Notes under the pieces: generated by a model
Told to the model about the DNA's origin: nothing
The model's database searches: none
The model's input: the letters and a program-made list of their open reading frames with translations, nothing else
From: Phorcus lineatus
Lineage: Eukaryota > Mollusca > Gastropoda > Trochida > Trochidae
Reading direction: 5' to 3'
DNA length: 64,000 nucleotides
Assembly (NCBI GenBank): GCA_921293015.1
Contig: OV121088.1
Coordinates: forward strand, 8,555,882 to 8,619,881
Program-made: the position numbers and the translations under genes
Shown: one piece after another, positions 51,206-62,035 of the stretch
Position numbering within the stretch: position 1 is the stretch's first letter
Layout: each line of letters begins with the position of its first letter

Positions 51206-51539
51206 TCAAACTGTTGAGGGGGCGGGATAGCGCAGTGGTTAGCGCATTCGGCTTCGGATCAAGATGTCCGTGGTTCGAATCCCGCCAGGGGCTCGGCAAC
51301 TTTGTCTGCAGTAGAGAACTGTTCTACACGCAGCCAGGTTTGGGTGCAATGCTACACTGAGTTTCAGCGTAGTACCACCCATGGTTCGCTAGTTCCAGCC
51401 GATGTTGCAGGTTTCACCGCAATGCATAGCCACAATGGTGTTGCGGGCTTTCTACCTGCAATAATACTAGCAGCCGTGATATAAGTGAAATAATCTTGAA
51501 AGCGGCGTTAAACCCCAACTCACTCACTCAAACTGTTGA
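51206..51539 (+). mobile_element. Intact tRNA-derived SINE with target-site duplication
   Basis: The element spans about 51218-51527. The head is tRNA-like, with a Pol III A-box TAGCGCAGTGG (51228-51238) and a perfect B-box GGTTCGAATCC (51272-51282). A non-tRNA body of ~200 bases follows (GTCTGCAGTAGAGAACTGTT ... CTGCAATAATACTAGCAGCC ... GAAAGCGGCGTTAAACCCC) and a short (ACTC)n tail. A 12-base duplication, TCAAACTGTTGA, flanks it at 51206-51217 and 51528-51539, direct evidence of retroposition. SINEs move using LINE enzymes in trans. The intact boxes and perfect duplication suggest a fairly young insertion. The 68- and 60-residue frames inside are not genes. Confidence 0.93.
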
Positions 51540-54500
51540 ACATTGACCGTACAGCCCGGGGACATTAAAGCAGAGAGTGCAAATGATTCAACCAGGAATG
51601 ACCTATAGCAATCGCTGACAAATTGCCAAATACACTGCCTCACCCCGCTGGCATTAAAGTAAAACAGACAGTTATACCCTCAACGTGTCATAATTTCTTG
51701 GTAAACTTAAACTCAAACTATTGGAATTGTCAGAGTCAGCCAAGACCATTTAGACAAAGTAAGTTATTAAAATTCTAAATTGATGAGTTTTAAATAGGAT
51801 CAATGGAATTATTATTCAATAGATGTTGAAATTCTTGAATATTTGGTTTAGAAGGATTGAGGAGGTTGGGTCAAAGTAGTTATTTCAATCATATTTGGGA
51901 AAAGATAAACCTAAATAAGATTGTCGTGATTGATTTTGAGCGGTTAGGAAATGACATGTATTTATCATGGAGATATTTTGAGTCAAGATGTTCAAAAGTG
52001 TCATGTTTATTTGTGAATATGCCATAGATCAACTTCACAGGATTGTCATGCAGACAGACGCCAAGTTCTCTCTTGAAAGAGGAAGTAGGACTTTTCTACC
52101 TCCAGAGAAAGAAGAGCGTAATCGTGAAATCAGTCACCTGTCCTGATGTGTCTTCCTTGTATGAAGCCTCTCTTAGATAGTTGCAGTCTTTAACAGTCTC
52201 TCGTTATTCTTTCAAGTTGTAAGCTCCCAACATCACTTGGATGTTCCAGTAATGTTTACCCAGGACTGTGTTCCCCCCTCATCCTAAGCATTGCGGTCAG
52301 CCATTTTGTTCTCTTTGATGTCTCTGTCTTTGAAGATTGATAGAAAACCATGTCACCAACTGGCAGAGTTTGTCTTTACAGTAATCTGTTTCCCTAATCT
52401 TGTAGGTGTGTTGTTTATGTATGTATCTCGTGTCCGAACCAATTGAGAGTCAAAACCCCTGAAAGACTTCGAGTGATTATGTTGGTTTATTGTGTGTGCA
52501 ATTCTGAACACCGGTCCATCGAAACCAGATACTTTTTGTTTTCAGTTATTCTGAAATTTTTTACAGTTTCATATCTCGATAGTAAAATAATGTATGATTT
52601 TTTATAAACAAAAAATATTCTATTTAGGTAATATGTGGTCACTCGACATTTCAAGCATTATCGGTTTAGTATGTATGAAATTTTAGGGTAACCCAAAAAG
52701 CACAAAAGGTTGTCTAACCAGAAAGGCTGGTTTCCCTTGATGTTGAAAGAGCATGATTATTTTCGGTATGTGTTCAGTACATGTTTCACATCCATGAAAA
52801 TGGATTAAATATTTCAATGTTTGTGCATGTCTACTGGCCCTGGTTTTACTGCTTTTATATTTGACATAGTCAACACGCGGGGAAAACGGGAAAACACTCA
52901 AATTGAACAGTTTGGTGTCTGTGTCGTTGTTGATGTGTGGAGGATTAAAGTATGTCACTCAATCAATGTCACATTTACTCAGTAAACAACCGTTTTGTCA
53001 GCATCACATATTGTCAGATGAACCCCATATATAAAGCATATACATTTCGAATGTAAATAAAGAAAACATGACGCCCTTTGAAAAAATGTCAATACTTAAA
53101 GCACGAAAATTGGAACGATAATTGGAATATTTTGCAATATGTCTTAAAATCTGCGACAACCAGAACTGTTTACTTTTGAGTGAAACATGCTTTGAAGTGG
53201 TATCGACTGACTCTGTCACGCCTTTCTTAACAATAAGAATTCTTACAGGCTAAAACAAGGGCCCACTGTCATGACGGAGGGACAATAACTGGTTTCTATG
53301 AATGAGAAATGTTAATGCCCTCCTGTTGTTAAGCTGCAACTGCATCAGCAGCACCGAAAATTGACTTGACTTACTTGCTGAATTGACATCTACACCGGGC
53401 ACCTGGTTGGAGCTACCAGCGGTGTCAACCGGTGCAAGTCCCGACAAAACTTAATACTTAACACATTTACTGGCCAGGAGTTGGCTCTCTCTCCAGCCCC
53501 AACTTGTCTTAGTCATTCCTCGAGGTAACAGATTTGAGGCTAGATTTGTGTTTATTCCCTTTTTTGCCTCTGGTGGTGAAAATTTAGGTTGCAAAATGTT
53601 CGGGGAAAGTTGTCATTAGTTTCCTAGAAGGGGAGGTATTGATTGTGGCATTTGAGACAACTGTGAAATATGGAAACTTGCTGTGAGATCCAGGATTGGG
53701 TCAACATCTACAAACACACCTTTGATAAAATATTGAACCTCTGGAGCAAGGTGTTGGATAAATGTAGTGCTGTGATGGGAAAATACGAAAATGTAACATA
53801 CTTTATATGGCTTAAATATCTCCTGAGTGCTATAGGTAAATACATATGTAAAGCAAATGGTTTTAGTTTGTTAAGGAAAATTTATGTCCAATCTGCATAA
53901 GCAATACAATAACATAACACAGCGAAAATGGAGTATCGATTTATCTATTGTGAGAAAACGAGCTCGTGACTACCGCTTATATATAGACCAGGAATGGTAA
54001 CAGAAGATACTCTTGTTGCAGCGGACGGACTGTGCATGATGCTAATACAGTAAACCGCATGCACAATCTGGGAAAAATCTGATGAATTGCACCTTTTTTG
54101 TTTTGACATATAATGAAACGATATTATGATAAACACATGCACTAAACAAACATGTCAGTTTAGCTTGTCCTATTTAGATGGACATGTGCTGGAAAATTCA
54201 AAACATTTTATGCAGATATCAAAATAGATTTCTTGACTGGTGGCATTTAGGGTGTTTTTTTACATCATTCACGAGTAAATTATCCTGCTGTAAATTGGAC
54301 GCCATTACCGCCATTATGTTCCCGACTGCAGAATAAACCCTTCTTTCTTTCAGCTACATTGATTTCCAAGTGCTTGATATGTGAGAAAAATTTGGAATAA
54401 TACGCAAAGGTTTTTCAGTACATTTCATTTTTCTTTGAAAATACAAAGTTTTACGATCCATCTTCGTGAAGATGTGAGGCGCCAATCTAAAGTAAAAGGG

Positions 54501-57500
54501 CCTCAAGTGACACGAATGATAAATCAAAATAAAGAGAGGATATACTCGCCTATACATCACAGGGCCGTGTCGATATTTGTGTATATGACCCAGAGACTTA
54601 TGAATCATGTGTGATCATCCCAAAGGACATGTATTTAAATCAGTGAGGCTTGAGACAAGGAAATGAAGCAACACGCCCAATCTCAATATAACTCAAATAC
54701 TGAAATATAATTGAAACACGAAATATTCTTAAAATAGAAATGTTCATCGATTGTTGTTATGCCTTATGGTTTAAGTTAACATTAAAAGTGTACCTTTGAA
54801 CAAAAATAATTATCATTGTCTATGAAGAGTAATTAATCATTTTTTTTAGATATTTAACTTTAGAATTGGTGATTTATGTTAAACATTTATAAAACGAGAT
54901 TTTAAAAATGTCATTGTTTTCACACATAAGATTGATTTTAATCGGTAAGGATCAAAATCAAATATCTGTAGGACGTAACGTTTGGAACTTCACATATTTT
55001 ATATCAGAGGTGCATCTTAATCGTTCTGCTTTTCTTGATATCCATAAGAATATTCTCTGAATTTTGGGTAAAAGATGTGAATGAATTATTTGTATCCACA
55101 GTTCTGACAATATTCACCGCAAAAAGCCTTTAGGGAGTCACTACTAAATCCCTTTAGAATCATTAATAATTCTTTTCTACTGAATCTAAATCCCATTTTG
55201 TATCCTTTCTGCTATTCTGTCTATAACAATGACCAGTATAATAGGAACAAGAAATATGTGTAGAGATCATCACTGCCCCAGGAGAATTATTACTGCAGAT
55301 CATCATGTTAAGCTTGAAATTCCTCAAGCTGGTCACCATTGTTATGGGCAGAGTGCACTTGGTGACCCCACATAACTTTCCTATTATGTGTGACACTTAG
55401 TTCTTGCTCTATGGCCCTCCCCAGTAAACAGATATCCCTTTCGCCCTACTCAGTTTGTGCCCAGGGATTTGTGGCCGGAATAATACCTATTACGATGTGA
55501 TTTATACAACTTTGGGCCTGCAGACCAGGCAAGAAAAGAAGTTATCCCTCTTACAAAGAACCAGTGACCGAGCCTCCCGAAACTCTTTACGGGGACTCAG
55601 GCTCTCGATTCAATCTTTAACATGGCTGGCCTAAGTCGTTAATTACTTGCCATTCGGGTCACGTTTTCAATAGACCCTGACACATGCTAAATTGGGTCGA
55701 GGGGTGATTCGGTACAAATACTTGCGGCTTTGTGCTGGTTGGTACATATACGTGGAGAGCAGGCAAGGTGTTGAAACGGCCAGCGAGTGAAGATAGAGTC
55801 CTCATTTTCCTATAAAGTGTTTCACTTGGCGTGTCTCTGCGTAATATTCCAAAGTATTAGATCTCGTTTAGCTTCATGCCCCCCTTTGAACAATTTCAAA
55901 GTCACTCTTAACCTATGAGAATGTTGTTTGCTACCTGATTGATCCCTTTCAGCCGGAATATCTTCTTGTTCGTTTGCCCCATATGTTCTGTAGATTGCAA
56001 CTAGGAGGAAAATATGTCTTCTTCTTTTGAGGATTTTGACTCTAACCAAACTTAACACTTAATTAGCATCTCCATTATGTTTTTATTGTGCTGATGATTG
56101 TATATAGAAATATTCACTTAACATTTTGATTGGCAACAGCAGGTAAAGCATCTATGAAACCCATCAAAATCGAAAAATATTTTAATTTTTTTTTAGATTT
56201 ACGCTTCATACTTTATGAATATTACACTATGACTCATAATGAAATTTTCAAAATTAATTAAAGTAATGATTTTAAAGTTGCACTTTATTAGATGCATCTT
56301 ACAGGTAATATACGTCTATTTGAGATTTATTTTTTATATGAAGGTAATTTTTCTTAAATTTGAGATTTAAAGATTTGATATATTATATAGATCTAAACAA
56401 CATTTCACAGAAAACTTTCATAGATTTTCTTGATATTCTTTATGATTACTCTGTAAAATAAAGAATATTATTTTTCACAAAAAAAAATTAAAAGTCAGTT
56501 ATTACAAAGATTAAAACATTCAGTCTTATTTCCTAAACTCAGCATTTATTCAATCCATACAATATTTTGATAATAATATTACATATTCAACATAAAATCT
56601 TTTATTCATTAAAAAAAGTTTTGAAATTAGCATGCCTTTTAAAAATTGACTTAATTCACGGTTGATATAATTATCAACCAAGACAATCAGTGTTCTATTT
56701 TTAAAACTTTTCAAGTTAAAAAACAAAGGTAAGACAGAGAGATTATCACGTCGTATGTTTAGTCAGTATGACAATGTGTATCTCCTCACAAAGCATGTCG
56801 TGTCGTTGTCAACTTACACGAGACCTGTACAGGGAAACAACTCACGGTGGACACTCTCTCCCTCTTATCTTATCAAGGACATTCCAAAACACTCGCGGAA
56901 ATTACACAAGGAAATCTACGACAATGAAACAATTCACCTTTGAAATAGACTTTTTCTTTAGGTTGGAGATATGCTCTCTTTAGATTTAAATTTAGCCTGA
57001 TGGATTTACCTGACTTTGTCGTCATATTTACTCATCGGTCGTGTGGGTGAGGTTGTGATATACGTAAGGATGTATTCCGCATTCGATGGGATATGTTGGA
57101 CTTATCCCTATCAGTGGTAGATATGAACTTAAAAATTTTTTTTGGATAGTATCATAAACTAATAATCATATCTAAAGAAATTATATATAACATGTATATT
57201 TTATATATAAACTTTTTTAATTAATCAGATTTGCACTAAAAAAATAATTGACATTATTTATTTAGATTAATTAAAGGCACTATCATGGCAAGAGAAAGAA
57301 AGAGATCTCAGAAATAGAAAATGTTACCATTATTTTTTAAACAGGGATTAAGTGTGAATAGCAGTTAAGCTCCGTGAATCCATTTCCCTAATTTGAGTAA
57401 TAATGGTGTTCACACTAAAATGGCAGCATGCAGTTAATGCTTATTATATGACTTCAGATAATTGGTTGAGTAAATAGATGTTTTACATCTGAAAAAAATA

Positions 57501-58131
57501 TACTTTGCATATACATACATATGATGGGGAAGATCTGAACAAATAAATCATTGAAAATTTAACAAATTTAACAAGTTCTGTTAGGATTGTGGTTAACCCT
57601 CTTCCTGCTGTTTGTAAAAAATAGTCAAGTGCTATTTCATTCAGACCAGAAAATTAACCCCCTTTTTTCATTTCTTTGCGTCTCTTTGAGGAAATTAAAA
57701 AGATAAAAAAGATTTATTTGGATGTTTAATTATGTATTACTTTTTATCATCTCAACGTTTTATTTATGGTTTGATGGCATTTCCAGACACATTAGATATA
57801 TTGATATTAAATTTGATTTCAATTCATGTTTTTTAAATGTGTATTTCATATTCTATATGTTTAACCTTTTCATTTTCAAATATTTTTTTAAAAGTATATT
57901 TAAAAAAATCAATGTTCCATAACTATGTAAAGAGACCACAGTTGGTCATCATAAACACAAACTGAATAATAAAAATATATATAAAATTATAACATTTGAT
58001 TTATGCAATCAATTTACAATTTTTACAACTTCGCATTTATACATAGAGTGTACCTAGACTTACTGATAGAAACTTGTTTTATAATTGTAACTTAGTTTAA
58101 AAAAATGTTAACAAAACTTTTCCTATTTCAG

Positions 58132-58345
58132 CTTTGAAGATTCCAATAGTATTGAGTCGGTGTCGCACCCGTTCCGGTCTATGGACGCGGTGTCGCCCGA
58201 TGGACTGGGAGGCAACAAAAGTAGAAAGAACAAAGAAGACAAATACTGCGGCGTCTGCGGAGACCGAGCCCTCGGCTACAACTTTGACGCCATCTCATGC
58301 GAGTCCTGCAAGGCTTTCTTCCGCAGAAATGCTCCAAAAGGATTG
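58132..58345 (+). CDS. NR1J: NR1J (HR96/VDR-PXR-like) nuclear receptor, exon with A/B end and first zinc finger
   Basis: This is the common exon of a ligand-regulated transcription factor acting in the nucleus. Acceptor TTTTCCTATTTCAG ends at 58131 and donor TG|GTAAGT is at 58346. It gives one base plus 71 codons, beginning FEDSNSIES and ending NAPKGL. Residues 1-36 are a polar, probably disordered A/B segment with basic KSRKNKEDK just before the DNA-binding domain. Residues 39-59 form the first zinc finger: CGVC, 13 residues ([13 protein letters not shown]), then CESC, with all four cysteines present in the canonical C-x2-C-x13-C-x2-C spacing. The P-box is ESCKA and the recognition helix is [14 protein letters not shown] is typical of HR96, DAF-12, NHR-8 and NHR-48, whereas vertebrate VDR/PXR have EGCKG. 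These receptors sense sterols or xenobiotics in arthropods and nematodes; a similar role here is inferred. The second finger and ligand-binding domain lie downstream of the window. Confidence 0.96.
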
Positions 58346-58884
58346 GTAAGTGAAAATTTGAAGAAAATAATTTCAAAATTTGGGATGAAAATGAGAAAAG
58401 GAGCAAGAATATTTGCCAAAAAAACGTTCTTGATTGGTTTGGTAGGTCAGAGCTGTCTGAGAACCAAAATAAAGACATACATTTAAAAAATCTAAAGTGG
58501 AAATTTTAAGCCATGAATGTCCATCATGAAACATAAACAAATTCAGAATTAAATAACCAGTAATCAGATTCACTATTTGATATATCTCTTCTGAGTCTAC
58601 ATTGAGATCCAAAATGATACAAAATCTTGGCCAGTATTGGATAAATCCCATTTTAAAACAACATTTGGTACAACCATCATTTACCGAAATACATACATAA
58701 ATCATAACAAATCAATCTGGCCCTTACAAACTCAACCTCCCTTCCACAAGTTATACAGCCTGTTCTGTATATAAGAGAGAAGTATCTAAGAGTCTTATTA
58801 TCTTACCATCCATTGATTGACCGCTTAGTAAGCATCTATTACGAGAGTGGATATGGCTGATGTCCTGTAATCAACTGGAGTAGA

Positions 58885-60150
58885 TGCTTTCATCCATGTT
58901 GAAGTACATGTATTGTTGCTCCTTAAGCTTAATCTTTGTGTAGTACCGCTATTGTTGAGCAAAAATGAGTGAGTGTTGACATGGTCATCGCAATGATGAA
59001 ACTTGACAGCCATAAAGGCTTTATCTCAACATGGCGATTGCAGTTACTAATGTAGATTTAGATTTCTGACTATTGTCATTATCCCAGTAATGAAACTAAC
59101 TGCTCATGAATCTCTCTCAACATAGGAAGTTGCAGCTACTATTGAAGAGCTATTTAATTGGTCATCACATTGATGATACTTGACACCCTTTAACATTTTA
59201 CTGTAGAGAACCATAATGGAGTGTTGACATCATCCCAGTAATAAAAGTAACTTGAGTAATCTATCTTTAGTTGCAGTTACTATTGTAGAGCTAGATATGG
59301 AAATTTGGAAGTCTTCCCAATGATTGAACTATATAATTGCTCATGGAATTTATGTCATCATCAGACATTGCAGTCACTATTGTGGAGCAACACATCGTAA
59401 TGTTGTCATCCTTTTTACGTCATCTACTTTTCCCGTTTATTGTCACTATGCTAACCGATGAGCATTTAGATGTTCATTTTCAGAACCACTACCTGTCAAT
59501 GAAATAACACCATTTATGAAGTTTGACACATTTGACCCCAACAACATACTCTGTGCCCCTTTAATTCATGATTTCTCATGCAACTGTATAGCAAGATATC
59601 AGTGCTGTCAAAAAGGTCATCACAAAGATAGAAATAACAGCTCAAAGGATTCATTGTCACCGTAGTACACCGCAGTTACAGTTGCGGAGAGACATGACAT
59701 TGTGCTGGAAACACGATGAAGTCACAAGGATGCAAAAACTTTACAGAGGTTCATGTCTCATAGTAGCGCACTATGGCACATCATATTTACTGCTTTGGAA
59801 GAACAGGATGCAAAAGTGCTTGAAACATGATCACATTATGAGGATGAAAACAACATTAATTTGTTTTGAAAAGCTGAATTTATACATTTAATAGAACTAT
59901 GTCGTCATACCTAATGAAAGGACCTTCATGAGATATATCTTTTCGATGTTGCACATTTGACTTGTTTTGATGTGTCAGGGCATTGATTCTTAGAACAGTC
60001 ATGACATAACTGTGTAAGTTACTGCAAAGAGAATATCTTTGAATGGAACACATAACGTAATGCCGGAACAATGAAGGTATTTAAATAATGAAAATTGATG
60101 CACAGAGATGAACTTTCTTCATGCAAAGCTTGAGGTCACCATTGTAGTTG
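58885..60150. repeat. Strongly diverged repeat array around TTGCAGTTACTATTGTAGAGC
   Basis: Versions of TTGCAGTTACTATTGTAGAG occur near 59038, 59130, 59271 and 59368, with more distant echoes near 59671 (CCGCAGTTACAGTTGCGGAG) and 60130 (GAGGTCACCATTGTAGTTGA). Between them lie recurrent GTCATCNCAATGATG, AACTTGACA and CTCATGNAAT motifs. Spacing is irregular (about 92-141 bases). Probably an old tandem array in decay. Confidence 0.5.
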
Positions 60151-60779
60151 AATCATTGATTCCTGTATAGCTCCTATTGATGTTGACAAAGATGTCCGGA
60201 GACTCGTGGCATCTTTTGTGTGGCATCAACTGCCTCAAGCTGATATTCAAGCAACTGAAATATCAATCCACAACCTGTTTTCATTCCATTGATTCTGTCA
60301 AAGAAAACCCTCAATTGAGCTGTGTGTCTCATGCTTTCAAATCTTGCTTGTTTTTTATTCTCTAAAGACAATTTGGCCTTTTTGAAATATTTTTCTCCAT
60401 CATCAATAATATTGATACAGTAACGATAGCCGAATTTTACTGTGTTTGCCATTTTTGGTTATTGATAGTTCACTGTTTATGGTTGTGTCAACAACACAAG
60501 GAAATTCAATTTGAACTTAAGTACCGAGTAAATATCAAAGTAGTCCTCGTATTGAAAAGTGAAAATTTAATACTTAAAAGGTTTTGTCAAATAAAATAGA
60601 AATATTTTCATGAAAATGTTTCACAATTTATTAAGAATATTTAATTTTGTTTTCACCCCTTCAGAACAAAAATAAAGGATATATGATTTTAGAATATGTG
60701 TCAAAAGGACAACTTTAAAAAAAAAATCCATTTTGACAAAACTTCAGTAACAAGTTTGAATGAACTTCTATGTCTTTAA

Positions 60780-61430
60780 AGAAGGTCCAAATAGAGACAC
60801 CCTTGCCCTTTCCAGCTGAATGTTGCCAAATTTCTGTGAACCATTTTCAAGATGCTTCACCCATTTGATCCAGTGTTTTGGCAGATCAACAAGATTCCAA
60901 CCGAGTTTTACAGGAAGTTTTTGGCAGGACCAAGTTGTCAAACACCCAATTGGCGAGTCTGGTGGACAATAATGTTTTGTTCCAAGACTCCAGGTCTGAG
61001 CTCAGCTTCAGTTCGGCACAGAGACCCCTCTGTCCAACAAACGGTGACATTGAACCCCTTATTGATCATACAAGTCTAAGGGAATATTTACTTCTCACCG
61101 TCATCAAATAAACACAAGGTCACCCAAATGCATTAGAGACCAGGACCCAGGTCGTGTCAGTTGGTTTTGGCAAAGCCACGACAAACTGAATATTTGCCTG
61201 CTACAGTCAACATCTTCTCCTTGACAAGGTGTCCCGTAGTTCTGGGAGACCGACCAGCGGCAGAGAACAAATCCCAGCAGCTCCCTCCCCTCCTTGGGCA
61301 TATTGACACAGTGCTAAAGGTCTTTCCTCCGTTTACCATCGACTGGAGGAACATGAAACAAATCTGTCTGCAAGCCGTTAAGATCTCCCAAACCTCTAAT
61401 GCATTACAGTAGTTAACCGAGACCTTCTCC
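60780..61430. other. GC-richer, non-repetitive island in the zinc-finger intron
   Basis: About 650 bases stand out from the AT-rich intron in composition. Overlapping open frames exist on both strands (for example 60878-61111 on + and 61157-61603 on -). No frame is bounded by convincing splice sites, none matches a protein I know, and the intron around it needs no extra exon. A conserved enhancer or a decayed insertion are both possible. Confidence 0.35.
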
Positions 61431-62001
61431 CCGACACTGCTCACAAAACATCTTTGTCCGTCTTTCTGTCTCTGTCTGATTCTTTGTATTTTTATCAACA
61501 CCTTAGTAATAGATGTCGATCCAAGACAACAATACATAGATGAAAACAAATTAAGAGGAAAAATAAAACAAATTAAGGAGAGAAATAGGTAAAAAAAATT
61601 CAAGTTATATCTAAATTATGATTATTGAAAGTATTTGAAAGATATTATGATGAGATTTTGAATGATAAATTCTTTTAAAACTTAAATGCTTTTGCTAATA
61701 TTTCATGTGTTCGCGTCATCAGCCAAAATATGATATGTCCATCAATCACTTTGTAGGATCTTTATTACAATAGCCATCGAGCCATGAAAAGTATACATCA
61801 AAATTATTATTTACAAAATACATATATATCCTTATATTTCTCATATTCTCAAAAACTAAATGGAAATTTACCCATAATGGAAATAAAAGTCAGTGATAAA
61901 AAAAACAATTTGGCAAAAATAGAACGTTAAAGGCAAAATTGATGAATAATGTCAGTTTTATGATCAGTGTGTTGCCTCCAGCGATAGTACACCTGTATTA
62001 G

Positions 62002-62035
62002 TGACCTCACATTGCGAGGTCAAAGGTCATGACCT
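62002..62035. promoter_or_regulatory. Compound nuclear-receptor site: perfect DR1 plus perfect IR0
   Basis: TGACCT starts at 62002, AGGTCA at 62017, AGGTCA at 62024 and TGACCT at 62030. The two middle sites with one A between them form an exact DR1 (AGGTCAAAGGTCA), the classical RXR/HNF4-type element. The last two abut as an exact inverted repeat without spacer (AGGTCATGACCT), and the first and second form an everted repeat with a 9-base spacer. Four perfect half-sites in 34 bases are very unlikely by chance. Which receptor binds, and whether the site is an enhancer of this gene, is inference. Confidence 0.55.

Larger units (their letters stand above)
41394..58131 (+). other. Intron between first exon C and the zinc-finger exon
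   Basis: This is a 16.7 kb AT-rich intron that ends in a good acceptor (TTTTCCTATTTCAG). Apart from the tandem array at 49.46-49.70 kb and the SINE at 51.2-51.5 kb it holds no recognisable element. Segments at 48.0-48.4, 50.1-50.45 and 55.4-55.8 kb have clearly higher G+C and complexity without splice-flanked frames. They are candidate conserved regulatory DNA. The last 2 kb before the exon is extremely AT-rich. Confidence 0.65.

Noticed and set aside
51218..51292. tRNA gene
   Set aside because: The A- and B-boxes are good, but the segment is the head of a SINE with a body, tail and target-site duplication. The putative anticodon stem has a mismatch.
57722..57922. 66-residue Phe/Ile/Tyr-rich frame resembling a membrane protein
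   Set aside because: It lies in extremely AT-rich intron just before an exon; the hydrophobic look follows from TTT/TAT/ATT codons.
61157..61603. 148-residue minus-strand open frame, the longest in the window
   Set aside because: It lies in a GC-richer intronic island and has a mixed, Cys/Phe-rich composition with no motif. It overlaps other open frames on the plus strand, and there is no splice or promoter context.
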